From positions 1 to 35,560 of the forward strand of contig NZ_SDLT01000061.1 in assembly GCF_004522235.1 (NCBI RefSeq): 35,560 nt of DNA. The letters run 5' to 3'. This DNA is from Amycolatopsis nivea. GTDB lineage: Bacteria; Actinomycetota; Actinomycetes; Mycobacteriales; Pseudonocardiaceae. The notes under the pieces are model-generated. The model ran no database searches and was not told the origin of the DNA. It saw nothing but the letters and a program-made list of their open reading frames with translations. The stretch's first letter is position 1. Each line of letters begins with the position of its first letter. Below, piece by piece: positions 1 to 7,722 of this stretch. A program made the position numbers and the translations under genes.

Positions 1-39
1 CTGGAACTGGATTCCCAGTCCAACTTCCGGGGCGCAGTT

Positions 40-60
40 CAATGAGGGGTCCCCTCATTG
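40..60. repeat. Perfect 21-bp palindrome
   Basis: The arms CAATGAGGGG and CCCCTCATTG flank a single T. TTCAAT recurs just outside (around 63-68). It lies about 100 bp beyond the stop of the first gene. It could act as a small terminator hairpin, but no T-run follows on either strand. Its CAATG/CATTG core resembles short palindromes I remember as common between Amycolatopsis genes, so a dispersed repeat is equally likely. Confidence 0.6.
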
Positions 61-161
61 ACTTCAATCGAGGTGAGGTGGGGCGCGGAAGGAGCTTGCG
101 GAAGGGAGTGGGCGGAGTCTCTGGCACCGTGCTCGCGGAAAGGCCGCGCGAACGGGAAGGG

Positions 162-617
162 TCAGGGGCGCTGGCGCACCCCGGCCAGTACTGCGCTCAC
201 GCTCGGCAGCCAGCGGTGCCTCGGGTCGGGGGCGGTCAGCCATTCCGGGCCCATGCCGGGGGCTTGGTGACCGGTCGGCAGGGGGAGGAGCGCGCCGCTG
301 TCCATGACTGTTACGTCGGGCGGCAGGGTGCCTCGCAGGAGCAGTTCGCCGTCGGTTTCGGCGAGGATGGCCAGGCGCGGGCCGTGCTGGGTGGGGAGGA
401 TCAGGGACGGGCCTTCGCAGCCCAGGGCGGACAGGTGGTTGCGCACCGGGCCCGAGGTGAGTTTCGGCAGGGTCACCGCGCACAGGCCGTTTTCCAAAGC
501 CAGGAACAGGCGCGCGCCCTGCCGTCGGACGGACCAGCCGAACACCCCGCCGTAATACGCGTCTGCCGGGTCTGGGCCGGTGTGGTGGTCGGGCCGCAGT
601 TGCTGGTCGAGAGTCAT
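162..617 (-). CDS. Small protein resembling a reduced primase/polymerase N-terminal domain
   Basis: A 151-residue soluble protein with an ATG start, divergent from the TetR gene at 704. Its layout is a short GW-containing N-terminus, a central stretch ending in GPSLILP and PRLAILAE, then a LLPLPTG segment, an EWLTAPD segment and a WLPSVSAVL tail. This order recalls the short actinobacterial proteins annotated as bifunctional primase/polymerase-like (Prim-Pol, PF09250 relatives). I see no acidic catalytic cluster, so polymerase activity is doubtful and it may be a degenerate relative with another role. The shared upstream region holds the TetR operator at 661-673, so the neighbour may regulate it. 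The family call rests on pattern memory only. Confidence 0.45.
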   Translation of the reverse strand: MTLDQQLRPDHHTGPDPADAYYGGVFGWSVRRQGARLFLALENGLCAVTLPKLTSGPVRNHLSALGCEGPSLILPTQHGPRLAILAETDGELLLRGTLPPDVTVMDSGALLPLPTGHQAPGMGPEWLTAPDPRHRWLPSVSAVLAGVRQRP

Positions 618-660
618 CGTCGACGCCTTCCGCTCGCATGGGGTGCCTGCCTATGTTAAC

Positions 661-673
661 GGCACTCAGTGCC
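661..673. promoter_or_regulatory. Putative TetR operator, copy 1
   Basis: A perfect inverted repeat, GGCACT-C-AGTGCC, lies 30 bp before the TetR start codon and 44 bp upstream of the divergent gene. A near-identical palindrome lies just beyond the 3' end of the same TetR gene (1467-1479). Autoregulation is the simplest inference. Confidence 0.6.
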
Positions 674-703
674 ACTAGCAACCCGGGCTGCTACCGTTCG
701 GGG

Positions 704-1441
704 ATGACGGAGACACCGCGCACCCGGGTCGGGGCCACGCCGGCCGGGCGGCGGCAGTTGCGTCGTGCGCTCGCTACGGCGGCCGTGGATCTCTTCGCCG
801 CCAACGGGTACGAGGCGACCACCATCGACGACATCGCCGCGGCGGCGGGCGTCGGGCGGCGGACGTTTTTCCGGTACTTCGACAGCAAGGACGACGTCCT
901 CTTCGCCAATCACGACGAGATCGTCGCCGAGATGGAGCAGGTCTTCGAGACCGCCGATCCGGCGCGCGACCCGATCGAAGTGGCGACCGCGGCGGTGTCC
1001 CTCGTGCTGGAGTCTTATGCCGCGGAGCTGGACGTCTCGCTCAAGCGATTCAGTCTCACTCGCACGGTGCCGTCGTTGCGGGACAAGGAAGTTGCGACGG
1101 TCGACCGCTATCAGCGCGTCCTCGCCCGCTACCTCCAGGACCGCTTCGCGGCGGCTGGCGACGAGACCGCGACGCTTCGAGCTGCCGTGGCCGCGGCGGC
1201 GATCGCGGCGGCGAACAATCATGTCCTGCGACGCTGGCTGCGCAGCGGCGGACGCGACGACATCGAGGCCGCGGCGACGGAGGCGTTCACCCTGGTCGCG
1301 GACGCGTTCCGGACGTCTGGCTCGAAGGCATCCGGCGAGGCCGAGCCGGGCACGGTGGTGGCGGTGCTCAGCACTGCGACGCCGTTGCACGAGGTGGTGA
1401 CCCGGATCGGCGCTGCGCTGCGCGACGCCGAACCCAGGTGA
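704..1441 (+). CDS. TetR/AcrR-family transcriptional regulator
   Basis: A DNA-binding repressor of 245 residues. The N-terminal helix-turn-helix spans roughly residues 14-60 and includes TIDDIAAAAGVGRRTFFRYF, a typical TetR recognition region. The C-terminal ligand domain is alpha-helical with the segment SLTRTVPSLRDKE. The HTH most resembles regulators annotated near mycofactocin or acyl-CoA genes in actinomycetes, but no such genes are present, so the ligand is unknown. The ATG at 704 is chosen because the longer reading frame to 638 would run through the operator palindrome and adds no domain. It stands alone, with operator-like palindromes before and after it. Confidence 0.85.
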   Translation: MTETPRTRVGATPAGRRQLRRALATAAVDLFAANGYEATTIDDIAAAAGVGRRTFFRYFDSKDDVLFANHDEIVAEMEQVFETADPARDPIEVATAAVSLVLESYAAELDVSLKRFSLTRTVPSLRDKEVATVDRYQRVLARYLQDRFAAAGDETATLRAAVAAAAIAAANNHVLRRWLRSGGRDDIEAAATEAFTLVADAFRTSGSKASGEAEPGTVVAVLSTATPLHEVVTRIGAALRDAEPR

Positions 1442-1466
1442 GACGCTTGCCGGTCGGCAAGTGAAG

Positions 1467-1479
1467 TGCACTGAGTGCC
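1467..1479. promoter_or_regulatory. Putative TetR operator, copy 2, downstream of the gene
   Basis: TGCACT-G-AGTGCC, 26 bp after the TetR stop, matches the 661-673 palindrome at 11 of 13 positions. No intact plus-strand gene follows it before the convergent hydrolase, so its original target may have been lost. Confidence 0.5.
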
Positions 1480-1647
1480 ATTGAGGGCGGTGCGGCGTGT
1501 GTGGGAGAGCCGGGTTGGTGACCGCCTCGGCTGCGATCCGATCCGCGACGGGGCACGCATCGCTTCGCCAGGGCGGGCTCCGGTCGCCTTGCCGGGACTG
1601 GCTGGTGTCGCGCGGCCGGACGGGGTCGTGTTGGCGGATGGGCTCGT

Positions 1648-1830
1648 CTCGCGTTGGCGAGCCGAGGCCGTATCGCGTTGCCAGGAACAAGCCAGTCTCG
1701 TATTGGCGAGTGGAGCCTGTGTCGCGTTGCCAGGAGCGGGCCAGTTTCGCGTTGGCGAGTGGAGCCTGTGTCGCGTTGCCAGGAACAGGTCAGTCACGCG
1801 TTAGTGAGCCGAGCCGAGCCGTGTCGCGTT
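1648..1830. repeat. Tandem repeat array, 49-bp unit
   Basis: Units begin with TCGCGTTGCCAGGA at 1673, 1722 and 1771, a period of exactly 49 bp. The third unit is 52 bp long and diverged. Partial units starting TCGCGTTGG flank the array at about 1649 and 1823. Each full unit also carries TTGGCGAGTGGAGCCTGT. Both strands stay open across it, but neither product looks like a protein. The array fills most of the 490-bp gap between the TetR gene and the hydrolase 3' end; I see no other feature in that gap apart from the palindrome at 1467. Confidence 0.8.
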
Positions 1831-1934
1831 GGCGGGGGCGGGGTCGTAGCGCATCGGCGCGAGAAGGGGAGCCGCCGCGGGGCACGGGTGCTGGATCGCA
1901 TTCCGGTGCCTGCCGAGGGTTGGCGGCTGGGCCG

Positions 1935-2777
1935 TCAAGCCGCGAAGAAAGTGTGCAAAGACTCCGCGACCCGGTCCGGGGAACCGTCGTCGTCTGGGCC
2001 GGAATGGCCCAGTCCGGGGAACGTGATTCGTTGTGCGTGCGGGATCGTGGCGGAGAGTTCGTCCAGCGTGATTCGGAGGAACGTCGGGCTTTTGCTCCCT
2101 CCGAGCAGCAGGGCTCGCGCGTCTAAACTAGCGTAATCCCTTGCGGTGTCAGCCAATTCCTCGACTAACTGTATGTCGAAATGGTGAGTCGGGATGAGCG
2201 CTGGGATCGGCACGTCGGCGCTGGATCGGCGTTGCAGGCGCGAGCCGATCGCCATCAGGGGTACCAGTGCGAAGCGTGGGATCCGGTTGAGCGCCGGTTC
2301 GATCGCCAATCCCTTCAAAACCGTCGCCAATGCGGAGGACAGCCGCCCCCGGGCGAGTTCGCGTTCGTAGCGCGGCACCCACTCCAGCGGCACCGAACCG
2401 TTGACCGAGAGCGGTGGTTCGTACAGGGCGACCGCGCCGATCTCGGGGACGGAAAGGGCGCTTCGCAAGGCGATGAGCGCACCTGAGCTGAGGCCGAAAA
2501 CCCGTGCGGCGCCCGTTTCTTCAGCCAGGGCGCGCAGGTCTTCGGTCTCCCGCGCGATCCCGTACTCGGCGCCATGCGGTCCGCTGAGTCCGCGGCCGCG
2601 CCGGTCGGGTACGCAGACGGTGAATTCGTCCGCAAGCGCGGTCGCGAGCTTCATCAGGTGCTGCGCTGCCTGCATGCCGCCGTGCAGGAGGAGCACGGCC
2701 GGGCCGCTGCCCAGCTGGCGGTATCCGATGACGGTTCCGTCGGCGGAGGTGACCGAGCCGGTGCGGTACTCGGTCAC
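1935..2777 (-). CDS. Alpha/beta-hydrolase fold protein
   Basis: A 280-residue cytosolic hydrolase of unknown substrate. Visible family elements are the oxyanion-hole HGG in VLLLHGGMQ, the PDRRGRGLSG strand-turn, the nucleophile elbow GLSSGA, and the catalytic His in FPGLGHSG near the C-terminus. The GTG at 2777 is preferred, giving VTEYRTG as the start. An ATG at 2813 would add 12 residues but lies inside the repeated operator motif and has no ribosome-binding site. It is divergent from a TetR gene with operator repeats between them, so that TetR very likely represses it. It is an esterase-, lipase- or peroxidase-like hydrolase; nothing narrows this further. Confidence 0.8.
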   Translation of the reverse strand: MTEYRTGSVTSADGTVIGYRQLGSGPAVLLLHGGMQAAQHLMKLATALADEFTVCVPDRRGRGLSGPHGAEYGIARETEDLRALAEETGAARVFGLSSGALIALRSALSVPEIGAVALYEPPLSVNGSVPLEWVPRYERELARGRLSSALATVLKGLAIEPALNRIPRFALVPLMAIGSRLQRRSSADVPIPALIPTHHFDIQLVEELADTARDYASLDARALLLGGSKSPTFLRITLDELSATIPHAQRITFPGLGHSGPDDDGSPDRVAESLHTFFAA

Positions 2778-2798
2778 TGGTCTGGCCTGATTACCCGG

Positions 2799-2849
2799 GC
2801 ACAGTGTTCGCATAAAGGCGACTCTAGCGAACCGCGCACAGTGTTCGCA
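2799..2849. promoter_or_regulatory. Operator region between hydrolase and TetR
   Basis: The 14-mer GCACAGTGTTCGCA occurs twice, at 2799-2812 and 2836-2849, 37 bp apart. The second copy also forms an inverted repeat with GCGAAC at 2827-2832 pairing with GTTCGC at 2843-2848. The second copy ends 3 bp before the TetR start and the first lies just upstream of the hydrolase GTG. This suits repression of both divergent genes by the TetR protein. Confidence 0.6.
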
Positions 2850-2852
2850 ATA

Positions 2853-3581
2853 ATGTCGGCCATGGTTGACGACGTGCGGCCGCCGATCTGGCTGCGGCCG
2901 GAGCGCGGGACCCGGGGACCGCGTCCGGCGCACAGCCGGGCCGATCTCGCGGCTGCGGCGATTCGGGTCGCTGACGCGGAAGGTCTCGAGGCGGTGTCTT
3001 TGCGCCGGGTCGCGGCGGAGATGGGCACCGGAACGACGACGCTGTACCGCTACATCGCCACCAAGGACGAGCTGTTCGACTTGATGATCGACGCCGCTTT
3101 CGGGGAGCGTGAACCGCCGACGCCGACCGGGGATTGGCGGGCGGACCTGCGCGCGGTCGCCGGGGAGTACCGCGCTCTGGTGGTGCGGCATCCCTGGTTG
3201 GGCGCGATGCCCGCGACTCGTCCGGCGCTCGGGCCGAACAGTCTGGCGTGGTTGGACGCGGCGTACGCGACGGTGGACGGGCTGGGACTGGCCGCGGACG
3301 AGGTCTTGGCCCAGGTGGGCACGGTGCTGACGTTCGTCCGCGGCCACGTCCTCGACGAGCTGGCCGAACAGGAAACGGCTCGGCGGTCCGGAACGGACAT
3401 GCCGACCTGGTTGGCGGCGCAGGCGCAGTACGGCGATTTGATCATCGGCAGCGGCGATTATCCGCATCTGAGCCGGATCATGGTCGAAGCGGAAACGCCG
3501 CATGCCGATGATCGTTACGAACGGACCTTTCGCCGCGGGCTCGACCACATCTTGGCCGGGCTGGCCCACAGCGGGCGATAG
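2853..3581 (+). CDS. TetR-family regulator with large C-terminal ligand domain
   Basis: A 242-residue repressor. The HTH lies at roughly residues 30-75, with VSLRRVAAEMGTGTTTLYRYI matching the TetR recognition helix and TKDELFDLMIDAAF following. The C-terminal part (HPWLGAMPATRPALGPNSLAWLD onward) resembles the TetR_C_1 class seen in TetR/ActII-like regulators. ATG codons at 2853 and 2862 are both possible; neither has a clear Shine-Dalgarno sequence and the difference is three residues. It diverges from the alpha/beta hydrolase across the repeated GCACAGTGTTCGCA motif, and its 3' end sits 6 bp from the convergent NmrA-type gene. Confidence 0.85.
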   Translation: MSAMVDDVRPPIWLRPERGTRGPRPAHSRADLAAAAIRVADAEGLEAVSLRRVAAEMGTGTTTLYRYIATKDELFDLMIDAAFGEREPPTPTGDWRADLRAVAGEYRALVVRHPWLGAMPATRPALGPNSLAWLDAAYATVDGLGLAADEVLAQVGTVLTFVRGHVLDELAEQETARRSGTDMPTWLAAQAQYGDLIIGSGDYPHLSRIMVEAETPHADDRYERTFRRGLDHILAGLAHSGR

Positions 3582-3587
3582 GAGGGC

Positions 3588-4481
3588 TCAGGCCTTTTCC
3601 ACCGCGGGCTTGAGGGATTCTTCGCACCACTGCCGGAAAGTCGTCGGCGTTTCCACGGCATGCTGCGGAGTTCGGACCACGCCCTCGTCCAGATGGTTCA
3701 GCTTCGCGGTCGCCATGTCCATCATGGACTGTGCCATCGCCTCGGAGTGACCGTTCGCGAGGACCTGCGCGCAGAGTGCGGAGACCGGGATTTGCTGGTA
3801 CTTGACCGAAATGCCCAGCACTTCGCTGATGATGGCAGCTTCCTCGTCGGGCGAAAGGTCTTCCGGGCCGAGCACGGGGACCTCTTCCCGGCCGGTCCAC
3901 AATGGATCGAGCAGCAGCCGGGAAGCGACTGCGGCGATGTCGCGGGTGCAGACGGTCGGGGCGGCGTAATCCGGCGGCAGGACGTCGTAGAAAGTGCCTT
4001 GTGCCTTGATCACCGAAGCTTGGCGCAGCAGATTGTCCATAAAGGTCGGATTCGCCAGCGCGCGGAAGGCGACGCCGGTGTCGGCGATGAGGTCGTCCAT
4101 CGCCAGGGTGGCGGTGACGTGTCCGGCTCGTTCGGCGGAGGCGGTGCCGCGGCCGAGTGCGCTGACCGATACCACCCGGCGGACGCCGTGGGTGCGGATC
4201 GCCTCGACGGCGGGGCGCGCGAAGCCGGAGTAGGCCTCGTCGACGCTCGCGGCTCGCCGGTCGGGCGGGACTAGCCAGAACACGGTGTCGGCACCGTCGA
4301 AGGCGCGGGCGAGGACCTCGGGATCGCCGTGTGAACCGACCTGGACGTCGATGCGTTCGCGCAGGTCAGCGGGCAGTTTAGCGGGATCGCGGACGATCGC
4401 GCGGACGGGGCGGGCTCCGTCGGCGATCGCGGCGAGTACGCGGCTGCCGATGTTCCCGGTGGGGGCGGTGACGACGATCAT
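3588..4481 (-). CDS. NmrA/NAD(P)-binding Rossmann-fold reductase-like protein
   Basis: A 297-residue atypical short-chain protein. The N-terminus reads MIVVTAPTGNIGSRVL, a GxxGxxG-type dinucleotide-binding loop. It is followed by a basic segment (AIVRDP) that suits NADP, VFWLVPP, and a VVSVSALG strand, as in NmrA/TMR families. The SDR Tyr-x-x-x-Lys pair is not evident, which is usual for NmrA-like proteins, so it may sense NADP or reduce quinones or enones. It diverges from the TetR gene at 4562 with a clear operator between, a layout common for inducible quinone or electrophile detoxification genes. The substrate is not deducible. Confidence 0.82.
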   Translation of the reverse strand: MIVVTAPTGNIGSRVLAAIADGARPVRAIVRDPAKLPADLRERIDVQVGSHGDPEVLARAFDGADTVFWLVPPDRRAASVDEAYSGFARPAVEAIRTHGVRRVVSVSALGRGTASAERAGHVTATLAMDDLIADTGVAFRALANPTFMDNLLRQASVIKAQGTFYDVLPPDYAAPTVCTRDIAAVASRLLLDPLWTGREEVPVLGPEDLSPDEEAAIISEVLGISVKYQQIPVSALCAQVLANGHSEAMAQSMMDMATAKLNHLDEGVVRTPQHAVETPTTFRQWCEESLKPAVEKA

Positions 4482-4520
4482 GCGGGCACTCCAGGAGACT
4501 GTCGAAGAGGTGGAGCAGGA

Positions 4521-4545
4521 AGTAAACTCCACCGTACCGTTTACT
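4521..4545. promoter_or_regulatory. TetR operator between NmrA-like gene and TetR
   Basis: Perfect 7-bp arms AGTAAAC and GTTTACT are separated by 11 bp containing CCACCGTACC. It is AT-rich for this genome and sits in the 80-bp divergent intergenic region, ending 16 bp before the TetR start. A good ribosome-binding site (GGAGG, 4552-4556) follows it. Confidence 0.7.
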
Positions 4546-4561
4546 TTTAGCGGAGGCAAGG

Positions 4562-5197
4562 ATGGCGCGTGAAGGCGGTTCGCAGCTGCGGGGTGCGGAG
4601 TTGCGCAAGCACATCCTGCTGGCGGCGAAGAACGTGTTCCTCGAAACCGGGTTCGAACGGGCGTCGATGGACGCGGTCGCGGCCAGCGCGGGGACGTCCA
4701 AGCGGTCGCTGTACGCGCACTTCGAGAGCAAGGACAAGCTGTTCCTCGCGGTGCTCGACCTGGTCCGCGAGCTGTACCTCGGCAAGCTGATGACCCCGGA
4801 CGCGTATGCGGACGACCCGGTCGAGGCGGTCGCGTTGTTCTGCGGGCGGTTCCAGCAGTTGCTGACCTGGGAGTCGCAGGCGCGGACGTGCCGGCTTTGC
4901 ATCGCGGCTGCCGAGCGGTTGCCGGACAGCGCGAAGGCGTACTACGACGCGATGTTCGCGGTGATGTACGCGCGGCTCGCCGAATATCTGGCTGCACAGT
5001 ACACAATGGACAGCACGGAAGCGGGGGCGCTCGCGGAGGATCTCGTCGGGCGGACGGTGCTGCCGCGGGTGTTTCGGGTGTTGCTGAACGCCGAGCCGGC
5101 GATCGAGGAAATGCCGGGGGCCGAGGCGGCGGTGGACAACGTCGAACTGGAACCGATTCGGCGGGTCGTTTCGGCGGCCTTGGGGCAGCGCGCATGA
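4562..5197 (+). CDS. TetR/AcrR-family transcriptional regulator
   Basis: A 211-residue repressor. The HTH (residues about 12-58) contains ASMDAVAASAGTSKRSLYAHF followed by ESKDKLFLAVL, the standard TetR N-terminal domain. The helical C-terminal domain carries the pair RTCRLCIAAAERLP, similar to the TetR_C family of AcrR-like regulators. Start and ribosome-binding site are clear. Its stop overlaps the ATG of the enolase-superfamily gene (ATGA), so the two are co-translated. It therefore probably controls both the downstream dehydratase and the divergent NmrA-type gene through the operator at 4521-4545. Confidence 0.88.
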   Translation: MAREGGSQLRGAELRKHILLAAKNVFLETGFERASMDAVAASAGTSKRSLYAHFESKDKLFLAVLDLVRELYLGKLMTPDAYADDPVEAVALFCGRFQQLLTWESQARTCRLCIAAAERLPDSAKAYYDAMFAVMYARLAEYLAAQYTMDSTEAGALAEDLVGRTVLPRVFRVLLNAEPAIEEMPGAEAAVDNVELEPIRRVVSAALGQRA

Positions 5198-6321
5198 AGA
5201 TCACCAGTGTTGACGTGTGGGTCGTGAATCTGCCGTTGACGAATCCGTTCACCAGTTCGTTCGAGACCAAGATCGGCGAGACCCGCACGGTGGTGCGGCT
5301 GCGCACGGACACCGGGGCCGAGGGCTGGGGCGAGACGATGTGGGGTCGGCCGGTCGCGGAGCTGACCCGGAAACTGGGCGCGGACATGATTGGGACCAGT
5401 CCGTTCGCGCTCGAGGCGTTTCATCGCCGGCAGCACATGGTGCCGTTTTTCCACGGCTATCTGGGATATGCGGCGCTAGCCGGGCTGGACGTCGCGTGCT
5501 GGGATCTCATCGGACGGGTCACTGGACAGTCCGTCACTGACCTGCTGGGCGGGGCGGTGCGGACCGAGGTGCCGATCACGGCGTTGATCACCCGTGCCGA
5601 CGCGCCTGGTGCGGAAGGGGAAGAACTCGCGCAAGGGTTGGCCGAGCATGCGGCGAGAGTGGTCGCCGAGGGCGGCTTCTCTGCGGTGAAATTGAAGGGT
5701 ACGCGCGACGTTCGGGGAGATGTCCGGATTCTGCGGGAGCTGCGGAGGGCGTTGCCGGAGATCGAGTTGCGGGTCGATCCCAATGCCGCGTGGTCGGTGC
5801 CGGATTCGATCCGGGCTGGGATCGCGTTGGAGGAACTGGACCTGGAGTATCTCGAAGACCCGTGCGCGGGCATCGAGGGGATGAGCCAGGTTCGCGCGAA
5901 GGTGCGGATTCCCTTGTGCACCAACATGTGCGTGGTCCGGTTCGAGGAGTTCGCTCCGGCGGTACGGCTGGGTGCGGTCGACGTGATCCACGGTGACGTC
6001 TACAAGTGGGGCGGCATCGCGGCGACGAAAGCGCTTGCGGCGCATTGCGAGACGTTCGGGCTCGGAATGAATCTGCACAGCGGCGGCGAACTCGGGATCG
6101 CGACCGCGGCGCATCTGGCGGTGGTCGCCAGCACGCCGGTGCTGTCGCGGGCGATCGACAGCATGTATTACCTGCACGCGGACGACATTGTCGCACCGCT
6201 GCGGCTTTCCGGCGGACGGTTGCCGGTGCCGACCGGACCGGGGCTCGGCGTGGAAGTGGACGAGGAGAAGCTGGCTTTCTACGCGGCGAAGAACGAGCGG
6301 GAAGGCGATCTCACCGGATGA
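5194..6321 (+). CDS. Enolase-superfamily sugar-acid dehydratase (glucarate-dehydratase-like)
   Basis: A 375-residue enzyme with the mandelate racemase/muconate lactonizing N-terminal cap and a C-terminal barrel. The KxK motif is present in SAVKLKGT, and the first metal ligands appear in RVDPNAAW (Asp) and YLEDPC (Glu). The third ligand position reads CTNMCV, with Asn where most relatives have Asp/Glu; TNM is the form I associate with the glucarate dehydratase subgroup. A later Asp (HGDVYKWGG) and His (NLHSGGELG) could form the catalytic dyad. It should abstract an alpha proton from a carboxylate sugar, giving a dehydrated product, but the substrate is unknown. The start overlaps the TetR stop. 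A strong hairpin terminator follows. Confidence 0.8.
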   Translation: MKITSVDVWVVNLPLTNPFTSSFETKIGETRTVVRLRTDTGAEGWGETMWGRPVAELTRKLGADMIGTSPFALEAFHRRQHMVPFFHGYLGYAALAGLDVACWDLIGRVTGQSVTDLLGGAVRTEVPITALITRADAPGAEGEELAQGLAEHAARVVAEGGFSAVKLKGTRDVRGDVRILRELRRALPEIELRVDPNAAWSVPDSIRAGIALEELDLEYLEDPCAGIEGMSQVRAKVRIPLCTNMCVVRFEEFAPAVRLGAVDVIHGDVYKWGGIAATKALAAHCETFGLGMNLHSGGELGIATAAHLAVVASTPVLSRAIDSMYYLHADDIVAPLRLSGGRLPVPTGPGLGVEVDEEKLAFYAAKNEREGDLTG

Positions 6322-6323
6322 CC

Positions 6324-6352
6324 GTGCCGCGGTCCGAAAAGGACCGCGGCAC
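6324..6352. terminator. Hairpin terminator between convergent genes
   Basis: A perfect 12-bp stem, GTGCCGCGGTCC with GGACCGCGGCAC, has a GAAAA loop. It begins 2 bp after the dehydratase stop, and the minus-strand glucanase stop lies 9 bp beyond it, so it can serve both strands. There is little T-run, as is usual in high-GC actinomycetes. Confidence 0.85.
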
Positions 6353-6361
6353 GTCTTTGGC

Positions 6362-7534
6362 TCAGCGCAAGGCGTTGACGGTGATGGTGAGCGTGTCCGG
6401 GTCGCCGGCCTGGACCGCGCCGCTGAAGTCGGGGCCGGGGGAGACGTCGTCGTACGGGAAGGCGTATCCGCGGTTGTCCGGCAGTTTGCTGTGCACGATT
6501 CGCGCGTAGTGGTTGGTTTCCGGGTTCTGGTAGAACTTCGCCGGATCCTCGCCGGTCGGCTGTTTCGGATTGTCGCGCAGGGTGGTGCGGTTCAATGCCG
6601 CCGCGAGCCGGGGGATGATCGCCTTGCGGGCGTCGCTGTCGCCTTGTTTGATGGCGAACGGTCCGCTGTCGCAACTCCATACGTCCGGCGTGGCGGGTTT
6701 GTCGAAGCGCTCGCCGTTGTTGAAGGCGAGCACGCCGTCCGCGCCGACCTGGCCGGTGAACGCGCCGAGGCCGGGCACCTGGGTGTCGACGGTGAGCGTC
6801 TCGCTGGCGTATTTCTTCCAGACCTCGTCGATGTAGCCGTCGAGGTATCCGCCGAATTGGTCGGCGCGGTAATGCGCGGACAGTGCGCGCAGCGGCTTTC
6901 CGTCGCCGCCGGTTTCGATGAGCGTGCCCCATTTGCCGCCCTGGGCGTTGAGGGCGTCGCAGATCGGGTCGAGCGAGCGCGCGGGCAGTCCGGGGACCGT
7001 CTGGTCGCCGGAGCCGGTCGTGGTGAGGTGCAGGCCGATCGGGATCGCGACGAAGTCGACGTAGCTGATGTTGGCGAACAGCACGTCGTTGTTGAAGGTG
7101 AATTCGCAGAACGACCAGTTCCGGTTGTAGTTCGGGTCGTCGGCGGCCAGGAAGCTCGGGTGCACGAGAGCCGGGCCCTTGTTGACGAAGAAGTCCAGTT
7201 TGCTGTCGAGCGCGACATAGATCCGGGCCGCGTACATTTTCGGGACGGTGACCTGGGAAAGCGACTTGAGCGGGATCGCGCAGTCCTCGCCGAGCGGCGT
7301 GTGGTCGCTGCCCGGGGACGGCGGATAGTACGGCGTGCCATCGGCTTTCAGGATGACGAGCCGGTTGTCCAGGGTCGTGCCGGTGATGTACGCGTAGGTC
7401 TGGCCCGCGCCGGACCGGTCGTCGAAAGCGACCTTCGCGGTGTCGGGGGTGCTCGCGGAGGCGAACGCGGAGTTCCAGAGTGGAAATGTCGCGGCTGCCG
7501 CGGATGCGCCGAGGAATGCTCGCCGGGAAATCAA
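6362..7534 (-). CDS. Secreted GH64 beta-1,3-glucanase
   Basis: A 390-residue extracellular enzyme predicted to cleave beta-1,3-glucans (laminarin, fungal wall) as glycoside hydrolase family 64 does. The catalytic pair is visible: Glu144 in FCEFTF and Asp160 in ISYVDFV, 16 residues apart. That equals the Glu154/Asp170 spacing I recall for the Streptomyces matensis laminaripentaose-producing enzyme. The N-terminus ISRRAFLGASAAAATFPLW is a twin-arginine signal, with likely cleavage after AFA. The start is a TTG at 7534, chosen because AGGAGG (7544-7549) lies 9 bp upstream; an ATG at 7588 would bury the signal behind 18 extra residues. There is no carbohydrate-binding module. Confidence 0.88.
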   Translation of the reverse strand: MISRRAFLGASAAAATFPLWNSAFASASTPDTAKVAFDDRSGAGQTYAYITGTTLDNRLVILKADGTPYYPPSPGSDHTPLGEDCAIPLKSLSQVTVPKMYAARIYVALDSKLDFFVNKGPALVHPSFLAADDPNYNRNWSFCEFTFNNDVLFANISYVDFVAIPIGLHLTTTGSGDQTVPGLPARSLDPICDALNAQGGKWGTLIETGGDGKPLRALSAHYRADQFGGYLDGYIDEVWKKYASETLTVDTQVPGLGAFTGQVGADGVLAFNNGERFDKPATPDVWSCDSGPFAIKQGDSDARKAIIPRLAAALNRTTLRDNPKQPTGEDPAKFYQNPETNHYARIVHSKLPDNRGYAFPYDDVSPGPDFSGAVQAGDPDTLTITVNALR

Positions 7535-7666
7535 GGAAAACCGCCTCCTGGAGTCGTGCCCTTTTCCGGTGACCGGCACGCTAGTCACGGCCGGGAAAGC
7601 GGGTCAACGAATCCGGGAGAAATTGGCTGGTTTTGTCATTCCCGGCGAATTCCCCGGACGCACGCC

Positions 7667-7698
7667 GAGGCACGGGCCGCCGCCACGGCCCGTGCCTC
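7667..7698 (-). terminator. Hairpin terminator after the LPMO gene
   Basis: A perfect 13-bp stem, GAGGCACGGGCCG with CGGCCCGTGCCTC, has a 6-nt loop. It begins 25 bp after the LPMO stop on the minus strand and lies upstream of the glucanase, so it should insulate the two transcripts. Confidence 0.8.
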
Positions 7699-7722
7699 AG
7701 CGTCCGGTGCGGACTTTCCGGG

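Noticed and set aside
6324..6352. Perfect hairpin considered as an operator
   Set aside because: Its place between convergent stop codons and its tight GAAAA loop fit a terminator.
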